From Diplonema papillatum (Eukaryota > Euglenozoa > Diplonemea > Diplonemida > Diplonemidae): 64,000 nucleotides of DNA. The position numbers were made by a program, and so were the translations under genes. Under the pieces are notes generated by a model. That model was not told the DNA's origin, did no database searches, and saw only the letters and a list, made by a program, of their open reading frames with translations. Shown here piece after piece: positions 19,986-31,900 of the stretch. How positions within the stretch are numbered: position 1 is the stretch's first letter; every line of letters starts with the position of its first letter. Location: contig JAPJBO010000128.1 of the NCBI GenBank assembly GCA_030068145.1, forward strand, positions 291,698 through 355,697. The letters are read 5' to 3'.

Positions 19986-22093
19986 ACCAAAACCCTCGTG
20001 ACTGAGCCGGTCCACCTGCTGATAGACTGTGATCGGCGCAGAATGTTTGGGTTATAATGCAAAGAATCTGTGGCGATAGTCTGCTGATGATAGACTATGA
20101 TCGGCGCAGAATGTTGGTTTACACAAAAGAATACCTGTAGCATTGGTCACAAGGTGGCTACCTCTTCGATCGTACCGTGTCGTGCTTTAGGCACTTGCAC
20201 TCATTCGAATCGAAGAACTGTGATATATAGAACAGTGATATACAGCAGTTGGCAGTTCGATGCGGTTCTAGAAGGGTAGCGGGAACCGGCTCAGTGAACG
20301 AAGTGAGAGGTACCATCACCTGGATTCCACACGTGATTCCAAAGAGGTTTTTTGTACGCACGGGCCTCCGTACGCGTTTCCGCATACAGTGTGTTACGTA
20401 AGTTGATCCCAATCTTTTGTGGTCAAATCCACCATGTATCCGGGTATGTCACGGACTAACGTGAGCAATCAACATCAACAAATGTCCATACATTGGCGTC
20501 GGTCCGACTGGGACGGGCCGAGGTTGGGCCCGACGGACGATTCATCTCGAGCATGATCTGTCCGAGGTGGCTTCAAAGACCGCAAGCTCCAAGCTCGACG
20601 AGTAGTGGGCAGTCGCCCACACGCGCGGCTGCATTGCTTCTCCCCTGCCGCAACCCCTGTGCTATCCCTCGTTGGTGACTACATCCCCCTGTCTGTGGTC
20701 CTTCCTTCCTCCCGTAATGGCAGACCTCTTTCCTTATACGGTGAGCCACCGGTCCAAGGTTATGAGGTCGCTGTACACCGACTCTCAACCACAAGGCTTC
20801 AAACTTCTCTTTAGTTCTAATATCCGAAGCCATCCCTACACGGCACACACGGACACACAGCTGGGGCTCATGGCGAAGCAGCTTTTCGAGTCGCCTCCTC
20901 GCCTGGCGGAGCCGGGTGATTCCATCCGACTGTTTCCGTCGTCGCACTCAAGGGATGATTTCTCGCCTTCGCACCCGCAGAAAGCCGCGTGATCGACAGC
21001 TTCTGGGCCGCCATAGCGTTGCCGACGTACCCTATCCCGTCCTGCTGTCAGATGGATCTCGTTCACGCGGCACATCGCCGAAGTGTTCCCTGTCCCGCTA
21101 TTAGTCAGTCAGACAGCTTCTGTCGTCATGGCATTGCTGATGTGTATTCCGCTGTCAGACTCACTACCTCCAGTTGGGGTCTGATGAGCGAACATTCAAC
21201 AACTTTCACTTCATCCCGCTCGCCGGTCCTGTGACCCACTCTTACTCGGGTTCTTCGGGACAGATGCCGAGAATAGGTCTTCTGCTCTACTTTTGTGGCG
21301 TTTCGGATGGTGATTGCTTGTCGTAGCTGTGTCCCCATGTCGATCTGGCTCTTGGCGATGCTACAGAGTACCACACTTTACCTGTTTGCACGCTTGACCG
21401 ATCGACGTCCCAACCGCAGCGGGCCAGGCAGCACAGCCGAAGTGTGCATCTCTGGATAAGAATCTGAGGTCAAGTCGAGCAATTGAGGGGGAACCATGCC
21501 TGGAGCCTGACTAAGCAGAAGACCGTTTAGGAGTTTGAGGTGCTATCTGCGTCAAAGCTGGGTCAAGGCTGGACCTACCGCTTGCACTGATTAAATGCAG
21601 GGACAGAGCGAGTTGCACGCGTAAACCCAGCGCCTTCTTGTTGCGCCTTCTGTTAGTGTTCCGAACGACTCTAGCCTGGTGATCACTTCGTCCTTCCTCT
21701 CGACGTGCAGGAGATCTCAACCAAACTCGAATGCTTCCAACGGTCGCATTTTCAAGTGCCACCCCCTGGTCACAACAGCCCCCCCCTCAAAATTTGCCAC
21801 TGCGCCTCGTCCTAAAAAAGTGCCACCGTCAAGAGTGATGACTTTGCAAGTCGGCTTGTGCGGACAAAGCGGCAGAAGTGTCGCTCGCCGACCGGCTGGT
21901 TGACAATAGAGGCAGACGAGGGTTCAGCTACTGCGCACGCGTTTCCCTCTTGGGAGCTGTCGTTTCGGGGCGGAACCCATTAGTACTAGCATACTGCCTA
22001 TCAAACCTACACTCTTAAAAGCGCTTAGAACGACTTCCAAATACGATTCGAGCAGGAGGGGCGTGGCGGGAAGGGTAAAGGAGTGACCCAGCA
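19986..22093. other. Intergenic stretch with a 36-bp direct duplication
   Basis: CTGCTGATRATAGACTRTGATCGGCGCAGAATG occurs at 20012-20048 and 20080-20116. Reading frames between 20.5 and 21.9 kb are short and unrecognised. Unseen 5' exons of the downstream leucine-rich-repeat gene could lie here. Confidence 0.45.
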
Positions 22094-25000
22094 ATGGGTA
22101 CCGGGCTGTCTACAGAAATTGGCGACTCTGCCCTCTTCTACGAGAATCTGCAGGAGCTCGAAAGCGTGTCCGAGAAGGTGCGATTTTTTTGTCTTTACCA
22201 AACGTGAAGTCTTAGAGAAGATGCGAAGCTCGTTGCCGCAACCCGTGACGTTGCCACTTGCCTGAATCCAGCTTTAGGTAAAAAAGATCAGGCCAACGCG
22301 TTCAACGAAAAACAACACTCTTCTATCACAATCAATACTTTTGTATCAGCTGCAGTTGTGAGTGACGAGCTCATTGCCTTGGCGCTCCCGAGGGAAATCG
22401 CGCCCCTGTTCGGTGATCATTTAGCGGCGGACGGGTGGGTGCCCCGCATGCATAGTGGCGGTACGATTGTGACAAACACACCAGAATCACTGTCTGACCT
22501 TTCTACCTTCGACTTTTGCATCACGCGACGGTGAAAACAAAGGGAGCCAGTATCCACAGCGGGAGGAGGATGTATTATACGAAGGTCGCTGCTTCCGCTT
22601 GGTGGGTGGTGTGCCGAGGACGAATTCTGGGTATATGCAGAAAGAAAAACGGGCACTGGCTTCCCGTGGCCTCATGTCCAAATTCTCTCTTTTTTAGTGC
22701 TGACAATCTTGCGGGTTGTCCTGCATTGTATTGTGCAGGCTAAAACGACGCAGGCAGCGTGTTTTGGCTGAACAACATTCATTAAGTACAAGTGGAAAAT
22801 TGATCAACCGGCACGCACAAACAAAACGAAGCGCCTGTTCTATCGCGGCGTTGATGCTTCTGCGAAACCAGCGCAGCAGAAGATTTCCCTCCAGCATCCA
22901 ACGCTCCAACAGATCGGCACAAATGACATCTCGACGGAAACTCTCGATCTTTCCAACCGTTATGTCGGCGAAGAAGGGATAGCTCGTTGTAGAATGCAGC
23001 TCAAGGTTAACACCATGATCCGCAGCCTGAACCTCAGCTACAACAAATTGAGCGACAACGCCATCGGGCTTATTTGCGAAGCGCTTTCAGACAACCCCGT
23101 GGTATGCGTAACATGTGGTGGAGCTTGTAGTCAGGCCCAGTGTACCAAATTCAACTCGTGCTGACGCACCTGCTCGCAGCGGCAAACATTGATCCTGTTG
23201 CTGTGCAAGTGAGCGTCCTTACGCAGCGTACGAACACTTCAGTCTTTCGACATGATCGGGAGATATGTGTCCCCCGTAAAGTCACACCAAGTGGCCATTG
23301 TTCCTCCTTGCAGTGTATGCGGCTCGCATCGTCACAGGGGCATCAGATCAGGCACCAAGCCGCTAGTTGCCTTCTCTACTCAACCCTCTGTACGCGACGT
23401 GCTATGCGAGAAGAAATGCCTCGTCATTGCAGCTCAGGTAGTCTTCAAGTCAACGAGTACCACACCATCAATCAACAATCACCCCTTCAGCTCGAAGTTC
23501 TGAATCTTTCCGGCAACGCGATGACAGAACAAGGCGCCTCGTTCGTTGCCGCCCTGCTCCAGGCGAACAGCTCTTTGCACACTTTGGTTTGGATTTACCT
23601 TTCAACAGGATTGATGCCATGCGTGGCATCATCTAAATGGGACCTTGTCAACACAATGTGTTGTCAACAACGAACAAGTAAAGGGGGGGGGGTCGAATAA
23701 TAACACCTGTGTTATTATTCGATTTGTCGAATACTAAAAAAAGTTTCGGGTAGCCGAACAGTAGCAGGATCAAATAGTGGTAGTGTTGTTAGACGACGTG
23801 TGTCAAATACCCATTCATGAACGGTCACACGGAGACCCTAAACCCCCGGAATTTCAAGCGAACTTTAACTCTAAATAACCGTTATTATTCGACCCCCCCT
23901 TCAATAATAGTTATAGCAAAACTACGCAAATCTTTGTGTATGGAGCAGCAGTCCATAGTGAACCTGCCAGGCGAGTGCGAGCTCTCGGACCAACGACTGC
24001 GTCTGATGCGGCTGTTGTATGGGAGCACCTGCATACATTTGCAGCAACCTCCTCTGCATGGGATGGCAAGAAAGAAGTTGTCGACAACGAAAGAAAAAGC
24101 GATGACCAAGCTGAACCTCACAAAACAAATGGTCCAAAGACACCGATCTGCACGTCCCACGGGATTACAAAGCTGGGAAAAAATGCCATCGATAGCGAAA
24201 GCAAGTAGTAGGATTGGACTTTCGGCTTAAGGAGTGTTCTACATTGAACTTCTCTCAAAAAATAAACGCTGAAAAAGAAGCTGCTTCCGCAGGGGGAAGC
24301 CCGTGAAAACCCTTGCAAAACGGGAGGCCCAATACTAAACTCCACGAAGGAATGTACTTGGTGTCGGTCACAAACAGTTCCGGACATGGCTAGCCATAAC
24401 CCATAACGAAAGCGTGCACTAAATATACAACCCGTAACCATGTAGCCCTTTCTTGCTCTAGGAGAACCCATCCATGAATGGTCACACGGAGACCCTAAAA
24501 CCCCGAAATTTCAAGCGAACTTTAACTCTAAAGCCCCACTGGGACAAATAATATCGTATTTCAGAACTCTGCTCACCGAAACCGCGTAGACTTGGTGCTG
24601 GCATCAAGCATACTTGAGAGACAAGATTCTGCCCACTAAATATTTCCCACTCCCTGTTCCATTTTTGCAAGTCCTTTTTCGAAACAACACCTTCTTCAAA
24701 GAAGACTTGGTGCTGGTATCAATCATGCATGAGAGGCAGAGTTCTGCATAAAGTCTTCCTCCCCGCGACAGGTGCTTTTCAACTGCAACCTCGACGACAA
24801 GTGCGCGCTCCACCTGGCGAACGCGCTGCAGCAGAACAACACCCTGCACACGCTGAACCTCGCGATGAACAATTGCTCGGACGCCGCGTGCGACTTCTTC
24901 CTGCAGGCGCTCAACCACAACAAGGCGCTCGCCGTGGCCGACCTCGCGCAGAACGAGGCCATCAGCGACGACAAGTGCAACCAAATCAAGGCCGCGCTGC

Positions 25001-25510
25001 TTCAGCACGAAGAGTACCAGCTCCAAGCCGCGGAGGACCGGAAGCTGCGGAAAGAGGCGGAGCAGCGCAAGCGCGATGCGGAGCAGAAGGAGCGCTCCGA
25101 GAAAGAGGCCCGCCGCGTGCAGGAGAAGGAGGAAATCGTGCTGCAGGTGCGCTTTCCATTTCTTTTCTTGAAAGTGTGCTAATCCTGCAGGGAATAGTAG
25201 TTGACTAGACCTCTTGAGTTTGTGCTAACCACGATTTGGGGAGCCGGAGACACCTTAGCGTACATTTCGAAAAATGGTCTAAAATGACTGGTAGTGACCG
25301 GATGAGAAGCTGAAAGTTTTGTGCTATTCTGTTACGCGTCTGCAGAATAACACGAAAAGCCTCTAGGCAAGTCCCCGTTTTCACCATTCTTCTGGTACGT
25401 CTTTTGTAGCCAAGCGTTCATAGCGACGTTGCTTTATGATCCTTCGGTGTCGGCTCTTCCTAACCTAGACAAGCAGAATTGTCTAAGGGTTGGATTGTTC
25501 ACCCACTAAC

Positions 25511-25552
<42 letters not shown>

Positions 25553-26153
25553 GTTTACCCTACTGATGGAGAGAGCCCATCGGGCCAGCGCATTCCGACA
25601 GCAATACGGGGTAGTACGAGAGGAACTCCCGTTTCTAGTCCCTGGTATCTACGGTTGTTCGATCGGACAGTGCCGTGATGCTACCACTGGATGGCTTATG
25701 GCTGAACGCCTCTAAGCCAGAACCCAATGCGTGAGTTTCTCAGGGCACATCGGATTTATCGGGCCACGACTAGCTTCGGCGAACGGCAACTTCCAAATTC
25801 ACATCCAGATCCCGTGTCTCCAACCGGGTCTATACAGGTGTTAGTAGTGCAAGAAAACAACGCAGGAGAAAGCGATGGCGACCCGCCAAGAGGAGCTCGA
25901 AACAGAGGAAGCCATGTTGCGGCAGCAGCACGTGGTGACCTCGAACGAGCTGAACCTGTCTAAGGAGAGCGCGCGGGCGAAGCGGCAGAAGTTTGTAGAA
26001 GACGCGATCGCCGGCGCCTACCAGTGGCGGGATAAGCACTCGTCCGGCGGAACTCAGCGACCGTGGCAATCCGGATTCACCTATCGCCCACAGAGCTCAA
26101 CCGGCGACCCGAACGTCGACTCCTACGGTATCGCAACCCTTACACCTAAATGA
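22094..26153 (+). CDS. Multi-exon leucine-rich-repeat (RNase-inhibitor type) / coiled-coil protein
   Basis: Well-supported exons are 22094-22177 (MGTGLSTEIGDSALFYENLQ), ~22787-23101, 23491-23586, 24772-25146 and 25866-26153. All junctions after the third exon are phase 0. A coding-like piece at 22233-22400 (EDAKLVAATRDVATCLNPAL) is probably exon 2, but its splice phase does not fit the simple GT donor of exon 1. The repeats read MIRSLNLSYNKLSDNAIGLI, LEVLNLSGNAMTEQGASFVA and NTLHTLNLAMNNCSDAACDF, typical ~28-residue LRR units. A charged coiled coil follows (KLRKEAEQRKRDAEQKERSE), continuing across the last intron into MATRQEELETEEAMLRQQ. The protein ends at 26153. It is likely cytoplasmic and scaffold-like; no nucleotide-binding domain is seen. 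The last intron contains rRNA sequence. Confidence 0.75.
23685..23902. mobile_element. ~218-bp MITE with GGGGGGTCGAATAATAAC termini
   Basis: The left end GGGGGGTCGAATAATAAC is mirrored by GTTATTATTCGACCCCCC at the right (about 23880-23899). The left end itself continues into a perfect 14-bp-arm palindrome around TCGAATAATAACAC (23693-23722). The interior carries a copy of repeat family A (23810-23875). It sits in an intron of the LRR gene. No clear target duplication could be fixed because of the poly-G run. Confidence 0.65.
24352..24462 (+). repeat. Intronic repeat family G
   Basis: GGTGTCGGTCACAAACAG, CCGGACATGGCTAGCCATAA and AGCCCTTTCTTGCTCTAGGA are found in reverse complement at 36683-36792 inside another intron. 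Confidence 0.75.
24466..24532 (+). repeat. Intronic repeat family A, second copy in the same intron
   Basis: The stretch from ATGGTCACACGGAGACC to GCGAACTTTAACTCTAAA matches 23810-23875 almost exactly, and matches 32403-32477, 39381-39432 and 39534-39586 more loosely. A reverse-complement copy lies at 38570-38640. Confidence 0.8.
24588..24750 (+). repeat. Intronic repeat family C, two adjacent copies
   Basis: CTTGGTGCTGGYATCAA followed by CATGAGAGGCAGAGTTCTGC occurs at 24590-24640 and 24691-24750. It lies immediately before the 3' splice site at 24771. The same family is at 43952-44010, also before an exon, and at 19686-19748. Confidence 0.75.
25405..25795 (+). rRNA. Fragment of large-subunit (28S) rRNA 3' domain inside an intron
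   Basis: The sequence runs from AGCCAAGCGTTCATAGCGAC through TTGTTCACCCACTAACAGGG and GTGAGCTGGGTTTAGACCGT to the sarcin-ricin loop GTAGTACGAGAGGAAC, and on to GAACGCCTCTAAGCCAGAAC. These are hallmark blocks of eukaryotic LSU rRNA domains V-VI. Only about 390 bp is present, cut abruptly at both ends, so it is an inserted piece and not an rDNA unit. It lies sense-strand within the last intron (25147-25865) of the LRR gene. Confidence 0.93.
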
Positions 26154-26328
26154 TATCGATGAATAAGCTGTCGACAACGAACGAGTAGAATAGCGAAACA
26201 TTCCAACGTATTTTCTATGTTCAGGCAGCAGTTCTCGGGCGCACCTGGTTTAATTGCGGCAACCGATAAACAGGGGGGGGGGTGCAATTGTTGCCACAGA
26301 TCCTGGGGTCACTCAAACCTACCAACAA

Positions 26329-26420
26329 GATGACGTGCACACAGTCCGTGACCCACGCCGAAGAAGGCCACGATGATGACGTGTGCACAGTCCGTGACCC
26401 ACGCCGAAGAAGGCCACGAT
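26329..26420 (+). repeat. Tandem duplication of a ~47-bp unit
   Basis: The unit with ACAGTCCGTGACCCACGCCG and AAGAAGGCCACGATG is present twice back-to-back with two or three differences. A poly-G tract (26272-26281) lies shortly upstream. Confidence 0.8.
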
Positions 26421-26563
26421 GGAGTCGATCGTTACGGGCCACAGATCTTTTAGAGTGAAAGTCTTTGCATTCTAATCCGAGCGATATGGGCCGAATTCAA
26501 CACTGCTAGAAAGCCCCAACACACGACGCGTTGCGAGCAAGATGGCCCATTTTGGAGTGAAAG

Positions 26564-26991
26564 TTGGCTTGGAACTCCGGGGAGATCTTGCCGCAAATCA
26601 TCGCCAATGACGACCCGAAAGACTTTCAAGTTTCCGGAGTTTTGAAAGCGGTCTTCTTGCGAGAGCTACACTGCCTGCTCCCAGGCACGGTTTTCACTCT
26701 GGAAAGGACAACCGAAAAACTGCCCCGACTACAGGTATCGTGCGACGGTTACAGCCGTGCTGGTGCCAGCCGAGTGACGCTCCGGTGGGCTACGCGGGGC
26801 AACTGCATTACCACTGCAAATACGAGAGAGAGCCCGAGCTCTTCACCAGCAGCGGCGACACACCGAAGTACGAAGGCTGCAAGCGGACGGGGCACCCGTG
26901 CGTGTCCGTCGGCGTGTACGCGAAGCCCCTGCAGCGAGACACGGCGGCAACGTTCTTCTCCTCGCGGCCGCCGCATCAACTCCCCGATTGA
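26564..26991 (+). CDS. Possible cysteine-rich protein exon(s), unrecognised
   Basis: The frame from 26564 (AWNSGEILPQIIANDDPKDF) reads like protein to LPRLQ at 26734. A second frame from about 26755 encodes PCWCQPSDAPVGYAG, HYHCKYEREPELF and GCKRTGHPCVSVGVY, ending at 26991. The two frames differ by a 20-base segment (26735-26754) that begins GT and ends AG. It may be a tiny intron, a frameshift or chance. The start region overlaps a reverse-strand family A repeat (26548-26585). No family is recognised. Confidence 0.35.
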
Positions 26992-27129
26992 GTACCCCCC
27001 GGTCTCTCCCACTCTCACTTCGCCACCTCAAAGGACCTTGCACTTTGCATACACGACTCCCCGTGGTCGATACGGCTGCAGCCGCACAGTGGAAGCGAGA
27101 AGGATTCTGACGAGCAACACGAGTATTAC

Positions 27130-27247
27130 GCTATCATTGGATGGATTGCGCTGGGACGCCTCTAAGCCAGAACCCAGTGTAAAGGAATGCGTGTGTCACT
27201 CAGGGCACATCGGATTATCGGGCCACGACTGGCTTCAGCGAACGACA
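27130..27247 (+). rRNA. Second fragment of 28S rRNA 3' end
   Basis: It covers the last ~120 bases also present in the 25.4-25.8 kb fragment: GGACGCCTCTAAGCCAGAAC, CTCAGGGCACATCGGATTAT and GGGCCACGACTGGCTTC. It differs at several positions, including an extra AAAGGAATGCGTGTG stretch, so it is an independent or diverged insertion and not a recent copy. Confidence 0.85.
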
Positions 27248-27599
27248 GATGACTGCTTGCGCACGCGCTGTGACTCGGAGAGGTAGCTCATGCCTTGCCG
27301 CTCGCTGCACGTCTACGCGTGTCTACGCGTGGCGAGCGCTACCCGAACTCGTGTTCCCCACGTGTTTGCCGCCCGCTACCTCAGGCTCGGAGATCGGCTG
27401 CCCCTCAGCAATCGCGGTTTTTCGAACATTCGCTGCTTTCGCTGTCGTCCGGCCCGGCCTCTGTCCGACGTGCGTGCCGACTGGGCAGTACTCTACTCTA
27501 CGTCCCTTGACGTCCCTTGAAGGGCTACCGTCCACGGATCTGCAGACCACTGTAGCAGAGCCGCAACCTGCAGCGCGCCTCCGGAGCGACTTACGCCCG

Positions 27600-28571
27600 C
27601 CGTAGCAGCTCGGAAAGAAGTGAGGAGACCGGAAACTCCCCGGAGATGGTCCCTGCACTCTAACTCGTCTCTCTCTTTATCTCTATCATGGGCAGTTGTG
27701 GATACCACAACGTGTGTACACGTGGTGTGCGTATCTTATACTTCTCAACACCACGTGTACGCGTGGTGGTGTGTGTATCTTACACACCTAACACCACGCG
27801 TGGTCTGTGTATGTATGTATTTCCACCTCGCAACACACCAGTCGCCCCAGAAACAAGTGCGCGCGCCGCAGCTGCCGCATCAGGCGGCAGCTGCGGTGCG
27901 CGCACTTCTCGCACCGCAATGCAGGGACGGCAATCGACCCCGGCGCGCACAAGCAGACGAACCGCCTGTCTTTCTCACTCCACCCCCTCTGTTTTCTTTT
28001 TTGCGCGTCTTTTGTTTGCAAGTCCTCTTCTTTGTAAATTTGCGAATCCTGAAGGGTGCCGTTGACTGGACGTTGTCGAGAAGTGCGACTCAGGTGTTCT
28101 TTTGCGGGTGGTCAGTCTGGGTGCTGGCAAGCACTCGGGGAAGCTACACCCTCGCATGCTTGATAGCAATCCAGGTGCATTTCTTCCTCTCCTTGTCTAG
28201 CGCAAAAACAGAAGGAAGGGCGCCTATCGAATGTAGGATGTGTTCCATTGTTTGCCTCGTATTGCATCCCAGTTGTGAGAGGATACCTGGGTCATCGCGA
28301 GCGCGGAGTAAGTTACCACGTCAGCTTTTTGAGAAGACAGGGAAGCCCCACTTCGTGCAGAGCAAGCTTTGCGTTCACTTCAACGGGAGGCGTGCTGCAC
28401 TTCATCAAGAAGCTGCGGAATGCGTGGTCGCAAGGCTTGACAGTTCGTTGCAAGGATGAGGGTGACACAATGTAGTACCACCGTCCCACTTTGGGGCCGC
28501 TCGCAGTTGTGGCGTTTACACTGCAGGCCCGTCCCACAAGTACCTGATGTGAATTTGTTGCATTAGTGTGT
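27600..28571. other. Non-coding repeats: CACGTG-rich tandem and a hairpin
   Basis: 27710-27815 holds imperfect tandem units of ACACCACGTGTACGCGTGG and GTGTGTATCTTA. At 27857-27905 there is a hairpin with 21-bp arms (GTGCGCGCGCCGCAGCTGCC against its complement, one mismatch) and a 7-base loop. Frames here are unconvincing. Confidence 0.55.
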
Positions 28572-28770
28572 GGGCTTTTGAAGCGTGGATGATGCCTCTC
28601 GCGCTGCTCCCCTTGAGGTTCCTGGCTCATGCCATAGCGCCGCCGCCCGGTTAAGGGGTTGCGGCATCAGGCGTGGGCCAGGGCCAGGGAGGCTGTTCGG
28701 AGGGGTCACCAGAATTCGTTGCATTAGGGTGGCTGTCAGGCCTTCGACCACCCTGAGCAACGCACTATAC
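28572..28770 (+). repeat. Dispersed repeat, family H
   Basis: GCGTGGATGATGCCTCTCGC, CTTGAGGTTCCTGGCTCATG and GGCATCAGGCGTGGGCCAGG recur at 34411-34600. The 3' part, GTCAGGCCTTCGACYRCCCTG, is also found in reverse complement at 58463-58520. Three copies in one window indicate an abundant family. Confidence 0.85.
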
Positions 28771-31654
28771 CTGATGTTTGGAAGAAAGAACCCGTTGTAT
28801 CGGGCTGGATAAACCTTGTTGCTCCAGTCTTTGTACCGTTGTAGTGATGATAAATGATCCTTTCGACACGAATTGCGGTACTTGGGACTTTGACCGGCTG
28901 CAGAATGCCGAGAACGCAAGAAATACAGGAAGTATGATGAACCCGGCCTTGACCCTTGGCCATGTTATCCGAATAGCCTGAATGGCGTTGAGTAGGTAGC
29001 ATACATGGCGCTGACCACCACTTCATCACTTCACCGAACTGAAAAGCCACACACGGTGCTCAAACTTTGATGCTGGTGAAGGCTGACAGCTGCCCCACAC
29101 AAGACAAGCTTAGGAGAAAAAAAATTTACTACCTCGGATGGCACCTCGGCTCGTATTTTTTTTTCCACCACTTCACGAGCGTCTGCCTCGCCGCAAGTTA
29201 GCGCCATGTATGAGTAGGTAGTGTACAGCGCAGAGGAGCAGGAAATAAATCGGAATCGCAAAACAAACAAAACGTCTCGGAAAAAAGAAAGAAAGGAACG
29301 AACTCAAACAACTCCTGGGCTGACAGAGATATCCCAGGGTTTAACGCGCTTCCGACGCTGCTGCCGTCGTGCGAACAACGAAAGCGAAAGCGGTCTGCCA
29401 GACTGCCGCAGAAGTCGAAACCGTGGGCCATTGCACGTCCAGTACGTCTCTGCCCAGAGGTTCAGGTGGCAATTGCCCGGCGCCCACAGGGGTATCCAAG
29501 TCGGTTCGCTTGTTGCAGGCGAGCACAGCTTGGTTGTGCTCACCGGCAAACCGCAAGAGGGGACACCAGCAGGGTACGTCTGTCACATATTGCAGGCCAG
29601 AGACACAAAGCTCAGCGCGAGCAGGAAGAAAGTTGCGTGACCGACCGATGGCAGCTTCCAGACACTCGGCCATTGCTGGCCGACTTCTAGACAATGAATT
29701 GCTAGGAGCTTTTGCTCTTTGTATCGCCTGATGAAAACTGCCCGAGAAGAAAAGAAGTAGCACGCGTTTTTGTCGAGGTCACCGGGGGTTAGGGAAGGTG
29801 GGAAAACTTTGAATTTCTTTGACCAACCACATCCTGAAGGCGATGCGCAGCTCTCTGGTCGATGCAGATTATCGCTACAGATTCTTTGCATTCTAACCCA
29901 AAACTCTTATCGACTTCCGTGGTGCATCAACCCACTGAAACTGTGAGAGCGGACTAAGCCTGGTGTGCCATCCTTCCCGGAGAAACCGGTCGAATCAGAA
30001 GGGGTTTGTGTGTGCGATGCAACCTGCATGTGTTCAGATTAAACCGCAGCCATCGATCTTTCTTAGCTGCAGCAAACACTGTCTCCAGGGAAGCAGGAAT
30101 TGGTTGTCGCAAAAACACTGACTGACGATGGCGCACCACGGACGAACCCGTGGACCCAAGCGTCACGTCCGTGGGCCCAAGCGTCACGTGCGGCGTGACC
30201 GCCACGAAAGCAACAATGTCACAGTCACACGGGTGGAGCTTTGCTTGTGGGGACTTTTCAGTTCCCCCTAAACGCAACGCCGCTGCACACCCGCTCCTTC
30301 TTCCTTCTCAGTACCAACGCCGGGCAACAGGGCGCGCCAAGCATTCACGCTCCGCATAGTCGGAAAGGGAAAGCAGAAAGAAGAAACTGGTGCATCACTG
30401 CCGCTGCCCGTTTGCGGCGCTGATCCGCTTGAGAAAGCACAAGGAAAATGTAGCGGGAATATCGTCTGTTTTCCCCTTCGCGCACACCCAAAAACATCGC
30501 ACGCGAGTTAGACTTCGTGGTCCCAAAGACGGGTAGTAGAAATTCGCTGCGTCTGGCCTGAGCCTGCGAGAGTCAGCCCATTAGGGAGCAACGACGTTGT
30601 CCTTCACTGACGGTGTCGCGGGTCACCTCCTTGACGCATTCCGACGAAGAACGATCCGAGCAAACGGACACAATGACCAACTCAGCAACGCAGTGCAGCT
30701 GTGCGGTAAACGCTGGCTACGCGCAAGCAGGGGGCGTGCTCTCCAGGCCGCAGTGCGGGCGGAACCGGGGCTATTGCTGCTGACACACGCCAGATGCGAG
30801 CCTCTCAGCCTCTGTTCATGTGGAGAGCCGCAGACTCCGTCTGCGCCGGTTGCTGCGAGTGTGCTAATTTTGTACTACTGTGTATATGACAATTATTGTG
30901 CACGAAGATCGTACCCACTGGAGACCGATATAAAACAGGGACCAACCGTGCGTTGGGATCCTCGAGATATGTCGCGGGTGTGGAGGTGGACGAAGCCGTT
31001 CATTTGCGCAGCATTTCAGTTCACCGACGAGCCTGCGGAAGAGAATTCTGGAGGGCGAGGGGGGGCTGCGCACTGCCTCTGAAGCTGGAGTTAAAGAGGG
31101 CGTCCGAGTCACACCGAAACGCGGGTGACACCCGCTTTCTCCAGAATTCTCTTGCATACACTCCGTCTTTAACCCCAACTTATGAGGCTGGACTCCGCCG
31201 TGTGGAGGCGTGGGCAAATCTAGCCCGACGCATTCGACGGTGATGAGGTCCATGCTTCTGCGAATCCCGGGAGCATCGCGCCCGGTCGACGACGTCACCC
31301 CCGGCCGACCGCAGTTGAGTTGAATGGATTTGTTGTTGCCTGTCTCCCTCCTGCTACGATCACGGAGAAGTCGCCTTATGTGCCGTGGCTTAAAGGACCA
31401 AAACACGGTGCAGATGGGACCTGTGCGGTGTTGAGCACACATCCATTCCAAGCACGTTCTTGCAACCCCCCTGCGTTAGCATCCAGCCCGTCACCCACAC
31501 AGTGCAACAGGCCAACGCCCGCCATGGCAGTTAGGGGGGTAGTGTAGCGGCGTCCACATCAGCTCCTGCCGCGAACGGGGGGGCACCTTTGCACGGGTCC
31601 GTGTTTGGACCCTTCGGGAAGCTCACGTCAAGCTTGCATTTCAACCTCTCACCC
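28771..31654. other. Long stretch without a supported gene
   Basis: 30010-30125 is the inverted partner of 8192-8310. 30530-30665 matches 60590-60740 (GGGTAGTAGAA, CTGGCMTGAGCCTGCGAG, GACGTTGTCC). A small inverted pair AGAGAATTCTGGAG at 31040 and 31139 encloses ~85 bp and may be a tiny MITE. A plus-strand frame at about 29440-29595 (VSAQRFRWQLPGAHRGIQVG then SLVAGEHSLVVLTGKP) has protein-like character and could be an isolated exon. I cannot name it. Confidence 0.45.
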
Positions 31655-31789
31655 GTAAGACACCAATCTTCACGTCCAACGGGATCGTCGGAAACACAAA
31701 CGCATTACGTTACTCACGCTCTAACAGAACCCACTTAGCAAAAAGTCATCTGGAAATCCCGCATCCTCAACCGAACTTTCACTCTAAAA
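31655..31789 (+). repeat. Repeat families B and A upstream of an exon
   Basis: 31655-31707 (AAGACACCAATCTTCACGTC, GGGATCGTCGGAAACACAAA) is family B. 31739-31789 (CCGAACTTTCACTCTAAAA) is family A. Together they lie just upstream of the first exon copy of the Ser/Pro-rich gene. Confidence 0.65.
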
Positions 31790-31900
31790 CAAAACGACCA
31801 GGACTTCCGGGGTGGACGCGCGGGCCGGGGTAGGAGAAGGGGAACGTGTGGGGGGGTGTCGCTGGGCCCCCCTCTCTCCCGTTTTCCCGAATCCATGCAG

